Notes under the pieces: model-generated
What the model was told of the DNA's origin: nothing
The model's input: the letters and a program-made list of their open reading frames with translations, nothing else
Database searches by the model: none
Made by a program: the position numbers and the translations under genes
Shown: one piece after another, positions 46,001-56,556 of the stretch
Layout of the letters: each line of letters begins with the position of its first letter
Numbering within the stretch: the first letter of the stretch is position 1
NCBI GenBank assembly: GCA_013399115.1
Contig: VXAA01003998.1
Span: forward strand, 568,992 to 632,991
DNA from: Anseranas semipalmata
Taxonomy: Eukaryota; Chordata; Aves; Anseriformes; Anseranatidae
Reading direction: 5' to 3'
DNA: 64,000 nucleotides

Positions 46001-49000
46001 TTTGTTAAAGAAATCTCTGCCTCTTGTACACGTGCCACACTTGCTGTGCCAAGTTCTGAAGTACTCAGTCCTTGAAGTAAATTGCAAAGAGGAGACTGGC
46101 TCAAGTGATGTCCTTGGACTCTGGCTTAAAATAGTTTGGACTCACAGTTTGCTGCAGGTGGCAGATCCACTTAGCATTTAGAAGAGTTAAGGGGTCTCAT
46201 TTTCACTCTTTCACACCAGTTTAATTTTATTGTAACCGTATTAAGTTTAACTGAATGAAACGTGTGTAGTGATGCTGAGAAGTAGGATGCTTATGTTTCA
46301 GCTGCAGTTGTTATAGTCTTCAGAATATTAAAATTAAAAAGTTATGTATGTTTACTGATCCAAAATATATAGGTCCGTCTGGACAAAATGTGTGTAGCAT
46401 CCCTTTATTCTCACACGGAACATTACACATTGGCAAGTGGAAATGACCACACTAAGATCAGGTCTATATCATTGAGCCTGTGAGCTAATGAGAGTCTAAG
46501 GTAGAAGATGTACCAAACTGGATGCTTTGTCATGGTCTTTGTAGCATTACACTTCTGTACTAACACATCCAGAAAACTTTGTAGGGATGTTCTCAAAATG
46601 TTGCACTTCTATATTTTCAGCTGATAGCAAGTAATGAGTTGGCTCATTTAAAAATCATAGAATCATAGAATGGTTGGGGTCGGAAGGGACCTTAAAGACC
46701 ATCCAGTTCCAAGCCCCCTGCCGTGGGCAGGGACACCTCCACTAGACCAGGTTGTCCAGGGCCCCATCCATCCTGGCCTTGAACACTTCCAGGGATGGGG
46801 CATCCACAGCTTCTCTGGGCAACCTGTTACAGTGCCTCACCACCCTCATAATAATGAATTTCTTTCTAATATCTAATCTAAATCTACCCTTTTTAAGTTT
46901 AAAGCCATTACCCCTGGTCCTTTTGCTACGCTCCCTGACAAAGAGTCCCTCTCAGCTTTCTTGTAGGCCCCCTTTAAGTACTGGACAGCTGCTATAAGGT
47001 CTCCACAGAGCCTTCTCTTCTCTAGGCTGAACAACCCCAACTCCCTCAGCCTGTTCCCACAGGAGAGGTGCTCCAGCCCTCTGATCATCCTCGTGGCCCT
47101 CCTCTGGACTCTCTCCAACAGGTCCATGGCCTTCTTATGCTGGGGCCCCGGGCCTGAATGCAGCACTCCAGGTAGGGCCTCGTGAGAGCAGAGTAGAGGG
47201 AGAGAATCACCTCCTCAACCTGCTGGTCACACTTCTTTTGATGCAGCCCAGGATACCGTTGGCTTTCTGGGCTGCAAGTGCACATTGTCGGCTCATGTTG
47301 CATGAGCCGGCAACCAGCACCCCAAGTCCTACTCCTCAGGGCTGCTCTCAATCCATTCTCTGCCCAGCCTGTGTTTGTGCTTGGGATTGCCCTGGCCCAG
47401 GTGCAGGACCTTGCCCTTTTGAACTTCATGAGGTTCACACAGGCCCACCTCTCAAGCCTGTACAGGTGCCTCTGGATGGCATCCCTTCCCTCCAACGTGT
47501 ATGATGAGCAGTTAACATTGAATTTATCAGGGCATATGATACACATAATTGCTCAGAACCAAATAAACTTTCACAAAAATTTCAAAATTTTCAAGTTTAT
47601 ATGTTATGGTGTTTGCTTTGTATTTTTTTGTTGTTGTTGTTTTGTTTTGTTTTTCCCTCTGGAATAGTTTTTTATATTTTATTACAAAAAAAAAATTAAA
47701 AATCCATTAAAACTTTGAAGTGAGTTTGTTTATAAAAGGAATGTGGTTGAAATAATTGGAAGTGTAAGTTCAGTGAAACAAATACTTTGTGAAAAACTGC
47801 TAAGAGGGGCATTGTTCAACAAGCTAACTTATGCAAAAGATTTTTTGGAATGGTGTTTGATGTGACACGTGCGTTTTTTTTTATCACATTTTAAGAAGCA
47901 ACTTACTTGCAGTATTTACCACTGGCTCAGCTTTGTTGCAAATGACACTGCTTAATCCTCCTGGATCGTGGGCTTTAATAATGAAATACAAGAAATTTTT
48001 GCTAAGCCTTGTCAACACTCAGTTTGGGAATGATATACATCTGTTTTCAGAGGGAAAGGGCAGCTGCTTGCCTGGTCTGTTACACTGGGGTATAGCTGCC
48101 CACAGTGCATATACTGTGCCTCATACACTACTTGGTTTACGCTTAGCCCTCTTATCTGCCTTACTTGTCTGCGTGCAAGGGCAGATTTTAGAGTAGAGTG
48201 ATCAGACCTGAACTGGGCTTTAACATGTATTTTTCCAAGGTACCAGGCATGAGGTGTCTTGTGCTTTAGCAGGAGGTCCTGTATTTTCAGCATCCTTGTG
48301 GGCACGAGGGAGCAGCTGCAGTGTGCAGATCCCGGCTGTGAGGAGAGCAAGCAGCCCTGGGTGGGGCTGGCAGAGCTGCAGCTGGTACACTGCTTCTTGC
48401 TGAGAGCACTTGGTGAAATTGCCCAGACAGCCTCAACGAAAATTAATTGAGTAGCAACTGCTGTAGACCATGTAATGTAAGACTTCTGGTTTGCACTAGC
48501 AAAAATAACTCCAAGTTAGTTGTGACATTTTTTAAGTTCTTTTCCAGGGAAAGCATCCTGTGTGAATGGAAAGCTCTTCTTTTTACATCATTACTTTTTT
48601 TTTTCATTTTGTAATAAAGGTTCTCTTCACTATCTGAATGGCTTCCTTTTGATGTGTTTGGATCTAACTTCAGAAATCTGCCCTAACATCTCCGGATGTT
48701 CTTCAGGGTTAGGAAACAGCAGCTCTCATACCCTCCAGGTACCAAACACTGCAGTTCTTACACTGGGAAAATGCTTCTGAAAGAAATCCTTTTAAGCAAG
48801 GAAAAATCCTTTATTCTCTCTGATAGTTTCTTGCCCAGCCTGGGTTTTTCACCCATGGTTTATAGGTGTGGCATGTTCCTAGGATCAGCCAAAGCAGTTC
48901 ACACCCTCCATTGCATGTAATGTCGATAGTCCTGATGAAAAACTGGGGTTTGCATCATCCTACTTCACAGGTCTTAAAAGGTGATGGCTGGCTGCTGTCG

Positions 49001-51074
49001 GAGCAGTACTAAGGAGATGGAGCTAAGGCCTTGTGCTTCCCATAATCATAGAATCGTAGAATCATAGAATCATAGAATCATGGAACGGCCTGGGTTGGAA
49101 GGGACCTCAAGGATCATCTACTTCCAACCCCCCTGCCATAGACAGGGATGCCACCCACTAGATTAGGTTGCTCAGGGCCTCATCTAACCTGATCTTGAAC
49201 ACCTCCAGGGATGGGGCATCCACAACCTCTGTGGGCAACCTGTTCCAGTGCCTCACCACCCTCTGAGTGAAAAACTTCCTTCTAATATCTAATCTTAATC
49301 TCTCCTCTTTTAGTTTAAAACCATTCCCCCTTGTCCTATCATTAGCTACCTGAGTAAAGAGTCCTCCATTCTTTTTATAAGACCCCTTTAAGTATTGAAA
49401 GGCTGCGATGAGGTCACCCCAGAGCCTTCTCTTCTGTAGGCTGAACAGCCCCAACTCTTTCAGCCTATCTTCACAGGAGAGGTGCCCCAGCCCTCTGATC
49501 ATCCTTGTGGCCCTCCTCTGGACCCGCTCTAACAGCTCCGCATCCTTCTTGTGCTGGGGGCCCCAGACCTGGATGCAGCACTCCAAGTGGGGCCCCACAG
49601 GGGCAGAGCAGAGGGGGGCAATTACCTCCCTCGACCTGCTGGCCGCTCCTTTTTTAATGCAGCCCAGGATGCAGTTGGCCTTCTGGGCTGCAAGCACACA
49701 CTGCTGGCTCATGTCGAGCTTTTCATCCATCAGAACCCCCAAGTCCTTCTCTGCAGGGCTGGTCTCAATGAGTTCTTCTCCCATTCTGTACTCACGTCTG
49801 GGGTTTCCCTGGCCTGGGTGCAGCACCCTGCATTTAGACTTGTTGAACCTCATTAGGTTCACATGGGCCCACTTCTCCAGCCTGTCCAGGTCCCTTTGGA
49901 TGGCATCACTTCCTTCTATCCTATCAACTGCACCGCTCAGCTTGGTGTCATCTGCAAACTTGCTGAGGGTGCACTCGATCCCACTGTCTATGTCATTGAT
50001 GAAGATATTAAACAGCACTGGTCCAAGGACAGACCCCTGCAGTACACCACTTGTCATCAGCCTCCATTTAGACATAGAGCCATTGATCACCACTCTCTGG
50101 GTGCGACCTTCAAGCCAATTCCTTATCCTCTGAATAGTCCACCCATCAAATGCATATCTCTCCAATTTGGAGACCAGGATGTCATGTGGGACCATGTCAA
50201 AGGCCTTGCACAAGTCCAGGTAGATGACATCAATCAGTCTTCCTTTGTCAACTAACAATAAATGTACCGTTTCCAGTGTGAGTCATCTGTTGCCATTTGA
50301 TCAACTGACTGACCTCTTGGGGAAGGTGCTACAGAAGCCCAGTAGCTGAGAAATGCTTGCAGCAGCAGGTCCTTACAATGCTATTGCAGGTGTCTGTTTT
50401 AACACGGAAGGGCATTTAATAGTCAAACACATTTATTTTCTTCCATTTTCATTTTCTCCCAGTTCCTGGTCTTTCTACTACCTATTCAGCAGCAAAGGAG
50501 ACTGCTGCTGTGGCACATTCAATACAGACAGGTGGTGACCGCTTGCAGCATTTTAACCACTGCTTGGTTTAGACATCCTCTGAGTGTGACTGTTAGGGTA
50601 CAACAAAATACATATGCTAGCCTGGTGCACAGAGTTGAGATCTGAGAGATTCCTGTAGTAAGGGTAGAAAGTTATTGGACTAAAGGGGTGGTTTAAGAGG
50701 CATGGTATGAGAGTTCATGAGATCTGGTTTTATTTCCTAGTGTTGTGTGACTGGACAATCCATCCCTTCTATAGCAGGCGGAGGTCAACAACTATAAAAT
50801 CCATGAGTTTGTGAAGGATGTAGGTACTAGGGGATAACAAAAGGTCATGTAACTATCTAGACATGCTGAATAATCTGGTTGCCACATCTAAGGAGTGGAA
50901 TCAACATCATGCAAGATACAGAAGGGAAGGATACAGTTCCAAAAAAGTAGTGTACAGAAACCACATGCTGCATTGTTAGCTCTTAATAACACGCATTTTT
51001 GGCACAGTATGGACTTGCTTGCACTATCTCAATATATAAGGAGAATATTAAAAGGGAAGTATTTGCTTTGTGGA

Positions 51075-51116
<42 letters not shown>

Positions 51117-54100
51117 TTAGCAATGTCAGAGCCTTTTCCTTGAGGTGGTATTGATAGGGTGGGGAGGAGAGTTGCGGTGAATTAAGAGCCTATAGGGATT
51201 TCAGCTTGCAGGTGGTCGATCCAGAGACACAACAGACACAAATCTGGTAGTCTTCAATTTAGCCCAAAACTTTGTGGTCCGTGCAACCCCCCTCCCCAGA
51301 TTCTGCTGGATACTTAGCTGAATGTTAGATCTCTTTTCTGTAGGGAAACAAAAGGGAGCCAGAAGCATTTGGTGCTACCTTTCCTTTTCATGCTGCTGTT
51401 ATGGAGTGATTTTTTCTTGTTTTGATGATGTTTAAATAGTAAAAATTACGAGACTTTGAGGCCAAATTTTAGAAGACATTTAGCTGCCTTGCTGCCACTG
51501 GGTGGAGGCCAGGCCCTGAAGAGCCCATGATGTGAGCCAGTATCCATGACAGTTTGTTGCCTACTAGCAAGGTCAGAATGGCAGAGGAAAAAAAGAGCCA
51601 GAAGACTTGGTAGGGTTGCCCAGGGTACTGGGTTACACCCTGTCTTGCTGCCTGTGCGTCTTTCTAGCTGATGCTTTACTGGTTCAGCATTCTAAACCTA
51701 GTTTTTACCTGATAGGTTGCTTCCTCAAGAAAGCTGCCTGCTAGGTCCAGACCGGTGATGTACATCTGCTGACTTCCTTGGGAGTATGAAGGGATTGAAG
51801 GGCCAAATAGGTACCAACGCTGTGGGGGCGGACACACAGGCACCTTTAGTGATTGTGCCATGAGTGGTGGAAAAAGGGAGGGTTTTCTGGAGAGAAATGG
51901 AACCTGTGACTTATGCCAATAAAACAGAATTTTAGATTCTTTGAAGTCCATTCCCTTTTCATAAGTATATAAGTAAGTACTCACCCAGATTTTGTTGTTG
52001 TTGTTGATTACTTAAAAATGCCAAAAGAGAGAGATTGCTTCTGATTCCTTTGTTGGCTCTTTGATTGATTAATGTTGCTTTTACAGGTGAGATACCTGGT
52101 GATTGCTTATAAAATGCCAAGAGGTGCTGAGGAGGAGCCATGTTTTATAAGCAAATGCAGCATGTAGTGAACTCATGCTCTGCCTGCCAGCAGAAACCAT
52201 GATTTGCACACAAATGTTTGCACATAGGAACTGTATGGCTGTGCACCTCACAACTGCCTGTTATTTCTCAACAATTGCATATACCTCTGCCTTGCCTTGT
52301 TCCCTGGACAGATCTGAGGTCACGCTGCTGGAATAATCCCCTTAGTTTATCCTTCTGGCTATATTGTACCCTATTTGAAAATTCCTCCCACTTACTTCTC
52401 TGTGCAATCAGCTCACTATAAACATCTCTCGCTTCAAGTGCCCAGCACAGTTTTAGGCTTGCTTATCCCTCTGACATCATCAACTATGTTATTTGTCTTG
52501 CCATCTCTGCCTCTGCAGCATGCTAGTCAACATTAGTAAGTTCCTCCTCTCTGCTTTCTGTCCTTCTTCCCAATTGCCTTCTTGCAGAGATTGTGCTGTT
52601 TGCATCTTCTCTCTTCCACTAATGACCTCTTTAAAACTCGCTGTTACCTTGGTACCCAGGAGTGGTGTCTTTATAGATGATTAAAAGACACTTCAATAAC
52701 TCACTGAAGAAGTTGCTGAATTTCCCAATGTACCTTATCTTCCTCTTTGTCCCTTCGATTTAGGGTGGGAGATGCCTTTATTTGAGGATCTTGCAGATGT
52801 TAAACATATGATAAAATGGAAATAACAATTTCCCAATCTGCATGTGCAAATGTAGGTATTGGTACGACAAACCACATGTGGCCTTTTGCAGGTGCTCCCT
52901 TTGCCAGGGTTCTGGGCTTCTTGCCAAAGCATTTTCTCTGAATCTCGCTGTTAACCAGTCCCTTGCGTTTTGCATCAGCTTCTGTCTAAATAGGCTTAGC
53001 CCTCCAGTTAATAGATATCTTTTTCTCAAGTCCTGCCCATTGCACCTGCCTTTGAAAATGTGCCCTGGAGAACTCAGTGATTCATCTGTTGTGTGCTGTT
53101 GCTGTTTGATTAAATCATTGCTTAGTTTCAGGTGGCTGCATTTGCGTGCTGGAGCACTTGATCCTCCTGTTTACTGCTTTTGTATATCTCGGATATGTTT
53201 GTAAAGCTTGAAGGGAAGTCAAGAATGAAAAGTATAATATCAGTGTTTGGGATAACAAATGGTATAGGCCATACACTCTCTTCATTCAATGCTTTTTCTG
53301 TTTCCACATCAGTGAGCACGAAGGATGTAATGTAGTCACAGCATGTTTCCAGAAATCCTGAGATCAGTAATGTAAAATAGGTCTTTGGAATTTTAATAAT
53401 GGAGAAAATGTCAGTATGCAAAGTTGGTGCGGTGTTGTTCCTCCCTTCCCCCGTTTTACCCCTTTAGACCGGTCTAAGTATTTTCTGACTTTGCAGATAC
53501 AACATAAGGTGGGGATGAGGCACCCTCCAGAGCCCTGCATTGATTCCCTCTGTTCCAGTAGGATTCACCACCCCACACAGGCGTACTTTTAGACCAGACC
53601 TTCAGGATCAGCTCCCATCTCCCTGGATGTGTTTGGGGAGCTTGGGGTCCTTCAACATTGAAATGACTTTGACATCTCCTAAGAGGGACTGTGGCACCCA
53701 GAGATCACTGGGTTCTTTGCAGACAGCTGTTTTTCCCCAGCCAGGTTCAGGGAGGAGTTGTGTGTGATCAGCAACACTGCAGTCAAAACAGTTTGAATGC
53801 TGTTTAGTACTACCAGAGATGAAGAGTGAAGTGTTCAAGGGAGTGTGATTCTGACATTAGAAATAGAAATGACATTATCTATTTAGCTCATTAAATGCTA
53901 TTGGTATTTTTCTCATAAAATATATTTGTACGCTGTGAAGTATATGGCTGGTGTTTCTGCAGTGGCTCCATGTGTATAAAGAAGTCCATCTTGGCAGTTG
54001 AGAGTTCAATAGCTTTCTTGAGCATTAAGCTTAGCCAAGCCTTTTTTCCAGTAGTCTCTACGTGTATCTTGATATGGAGAAGAGGTTGAGACATTCTTAT

Positions 54101-56556
54101 GAAAGAAATGATAGGAAGCTCTCACTGCAGTAGCCACAGTGGCATGGTTCATTCCATGTTAGTGAACTGCCTGTATGGTTCAGGCTGCCAGCCAACAAGT
54201 TATTGGCCTAAGTGAAATTAAGCGAGCAGTTATTCAGAGCTATATTGAACCCATAAAATTAAGAAATATTCTCAATAACACGTCATGATGAGACTGGGCT
54301 CAGTACCAAGAAAATCCTTACTCCTTTTCCTATAGAGGTTTTATTTTGTTTGGTTACCAGAAGAAGTGAAGATTTTTCTCCCTCCTTTTACATCAACAAT
54401 CTTCTTGTTGATGGTCAAAATCAAAAAAACAAAAAAACAAAAAACAAACAAACAAAAAACAAACAAAAAAAAAAAAAAAAAAAAAAACCCACAATATATG
54501 CTTTTTTCATACAAACATTTGTTGGAACAATGAGAGCACCCATCTTTTGCTATGGAGACAGAAAAATAATTTAAACCAGAGCCCAGAGAAGAGTCTGCCT
54601 AATTAGTGACTGAAGGTTATTTATTTGCAGCTAAAGGTACTGGAGTGATCTGTGTGTGTGTGCCTCTAGGCTTTACAAAATTCTTGTACCAAAGCAAATG
54701 GTGTTGCTAGAAGCGGGGCCTCCCTTGTAGTTTTACTCTAGGAGAGGACAAAATGGATAAGATCCATTTCTTAGATTTTTTTAAATTCTTTAACTGCAGA
54801 ATGATGTTACAATGTTCAAAAAGCTTAATTTTGCTTTTTGAACAGGTAGTGGTTCTGCTGCTATCCTGCCTATCTGAAGATACTCATGTAGAATACAAAA
54901 ACCCACTTTCTTTCCCCCAGATACATATACTTGCTATAGAAAACCATAAGTGTTGTACTAAATGGTGTTCTTTTTCTTCCTTGGATCTCATGTGTTATTT
55001 TATGTGGAACCTGCCTAGCTTTCTTTGTAAGTATGACTGTACATAGAAGAAGTGATATAATAATAAACAGTAATCAATCTGTCTGTTTTAGTTGCAGACC
55101 TACAAGTTGGCCAGTTTACCTAACTTTTTGGTTTCAGCAGAGACTCTCAGCTGCTTATGCCTTACTTACAGCCTTTAATCCTTTCTGGGACGGCATCCCT
55201 TGATGCAAATGATGAAGACAAGGATTAGGAGATAGCAACAGACAGGAGATTTTGTTTAATTGGTCATAATAAGTGAATAGATTTTGTCCACTGATCGCGT
55301 ACGCAAATAGCAAATTTTCAAATAGCCTGTGCAACGTTGTTTAACACCAGAACAGTTATGGATTCCTGAGAATTTGTTCTTACTGAAACTCCCCAGCCAA
55401 GTTAGGTTTTCTGTTCTTAATAGGGAAAAAAGGCTGCAGGTTTACTTTGTTTATGTGTGGTTTTATGTGTATTGGCAGAACACAAGCTTCTGTAAATGCA
55501 CGTGTCTAAAGGAGAAGTGAATGTAGAGAAGCGAAGTTGAAAGGCAGTAAAGTAAGTTCTGTCAGCTGAGGGCAAATGCTAAAGCAGCTATATCTGCCCT
55601 CCTCAGCAAACTTCCAAAGACATAAAGCAGGGTAAATGAGCCATTTGCCATGCTCCAAACCTGGGAGTCAGAAATCCCCAAGAGAAGCTGCTGTGAAGTT
55701 AAGAGAATGTTTTCTTGACTTACGTAAAATGAGAAAGCATGATGATGAAACCAAAACAACAAATAAATACTATCTTTTGTGTACCCTTTCACCGCCTTGC
55801 CAAGAAGAAAATATATCCCACTGAAAGTGAGCTGAGTTTTATCAGCTTTACAAAATGATGAATGAATGCCTTGTTCTTCATTATTGCTTAAGTCATTCCT
55901 GTTTATGCCAGTATTTCAAGGATTATGTTTTTATTGTTCTGGAGAGGTGAAAACACTTTCTTGCTGATGAATAAACACCGCCACTTTTAAATATTTGTAT
56001 GCAAAATGTCTTTAAAGCCATTATGAAATGCTTTCCAAAAGCACTAAGAAGCTGTTTCCCCAAAAAGACAGTTTTTCTCTACATTTTCTTTCATGCTAAA
56101 CAGTCCAAATGAAAAGCCTTTCAGAGTTAACTAGTTTAAGCAATACCACTGTTTTAGTGTAATGAATAACTTTTTATAGAGGACAATTGCACACAGTTCA
56201 ATATGCTAGTATTTCTATTTCTGTGCCTCACCAATGCCAGGACTCTAGGGTAGAATTTCTTTCTTTGAGAATGCTGAGGCGATCAAAACCCTGATTAACC
56301 TCTGATATTCACGTGGTGCTCTTGATCTGGAGGACCGAAGCAGTAACAAAGAGTTAATGGCAGCCATATGCTCAGGGTATTGTGGGTACTGTTGACCCAA
56401 ATGTGAACTCCGCCAGCAAGTGCTGCTAACTGCTGTTTGTTTCAGGTTTGGCATGGAGATTACTGATGAAGAGTTTGAGCTGCTACTTGACAGAATCCCC
56501 CTTGATGAAGATGGAAATGTCAGATACCCCCGGTTCATGGCCAGGTTTGATTCCTG
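43030..56556 (+). CDS. Partial gene for an EFCAB6-like EF-hand protein (two exons seen)
   Basis: Exons 43030-43096 and 56446-56556 join in phase (AG + G = Arg) to give [32 protein letters not shown], then [18 protein letters not shown] and RFMARFDS. This is a paired EF-hand pattern: a loop ending in ISQQEL, a linker of the type [11 protein letters not shown], and a second loop around DEDGNV. The style, with hydrophobic residues and RF endings kept but calcium-binding positions lost, resembles the repeated modules of EFCAB6 (DJBP), an axonemal and DJ-1-binding protein. In loop 1, positions 3 and 5 are Leu and Arg; in loop 2, position 1 is Pro and position 12 is Arg, so calcium binding is doubtful. 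The 5' and 3' ends were not found; more exons should lie upstream and past 56557. It is probably a separate EF-hand gene rather than EFCAB6 itself. The intron is 13.3 kb and full of repeats. Confidence 0.65.
43690..43757 (+). mobile_element. CR1 LINE 3'-end remnant
   Basis: GTACTTGAGGATCTTAAAG, then a CAAGCCTAAATGATTCTATG tail with further ATTCTGTG units, is the sense-strand terminal region of a CR1 element, truncated to about 70 bp and diverged. Confidence 0.8.
44330..44877 (-). mobile_element. Solo LTR of an avian endogenous retrovirus
   Basis: About 548 bp that resembles an LTR family common in neoavian genomes: in plus orientation it contains TGTGGTGGAGGGTTGATCCC at the left end, AAGCACCCACACAGCCACTC, GTATGGAATATCCCTTTGGC, CAGCTGTCCTGGCTGTGTCC, and ends CCAGACCCAGTACA. 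The reverse orientation gives 5'-TG...CA-3' ends, with a degraded TATA-like AATAAAAACTG and an ATTAAACTG poly(A)-like site, so the element is on the minus strand. No internal retroviral genes flank it, hence a solo LTR left by recombination. No clear target-site duplication was seen (ACAGG versus ACAAA), which suggests age or imprecise boundaries. Confidence 0.8.
46654..47503 (-). mobile_element. Truncated, frame-shifted CR1 LINE copy
   Basis: The left end shows the reversed CR1 tail (ATCATAGAATCATAGAATGG), followed by the conserved 3' UTR block and the C-terminal part of the ORF2 reverse-transcriptase protein. Two overlapping minus frames (47166-46873 with [19 protein letters not shown], and 47546-47085) lie in different registers, so there is at least one frameshift. 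Similarity to the copy at 49044 stops near 47503, the 5' truncation point. Inactive. Confidence 0.9.
49044..50255 (-). mobile_element. CR1 LINE copy with open reverse-transcriptase reading frame
   Basis: The reversed terminal repeat (about five ATCATAGAA-like units, 49044-49083) marks the 3' end. A continuous minus-strand frame of 366 codons (50258-49158) covers the palm and C-terminal part of CR1 ORF2: motif A (YLDLCKAFD, residues 14-22), [20 protein letters not shown] (71-90), the catalytic FADD (101-104), [16 protein letters not shown], and [17 protein letters not shown] near the end. The endonuclease and N-terminal part of the reverse transcriptase are missing (5' truncation near 50255), so it cannot move on its own. 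The unbroken frame implies a fairly young insertion. Confidence 0.93.
51077..51113. repeat. T37 homopolymer
   Basis: Thirty-seven consecutive T. The length is likely to vary between individuals or be miscounted in sequencing. No adjacent LINE or SINE was recognised that would make it a reversed poly(A) tail. Confidence 0.9.
54422..54487. repeat. (CAAA/CAAAAAA)n and A23 simple repeat
   Basis: A-rich units with regular C ending in 23 A. Ordinary low-complexity sequence in the long intron of the EF-hand gene. Confidence 0.85.
56446..56556 (+). CDS. EF-hand gene exon (second EF-hand)
   Basis: A 111-nt exon following TGTTTGTTTCAG and ending TTCCTG|GTATGC. It encodes [18 protein letters not shown] and then [18 protein letters not shown], a clear EF-hand with the flanking helices. 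It leaves in phase 2. The antisense open frame over the same bases is a shadow. This is the strongest evidence for a third gene in the window. Confidence 0.75.

Noticed and set aside
49408..50133. 241-codon plus-strand frame
   Set aside because: Antisense shadow of the CR1 reverse-transcriptase frame.
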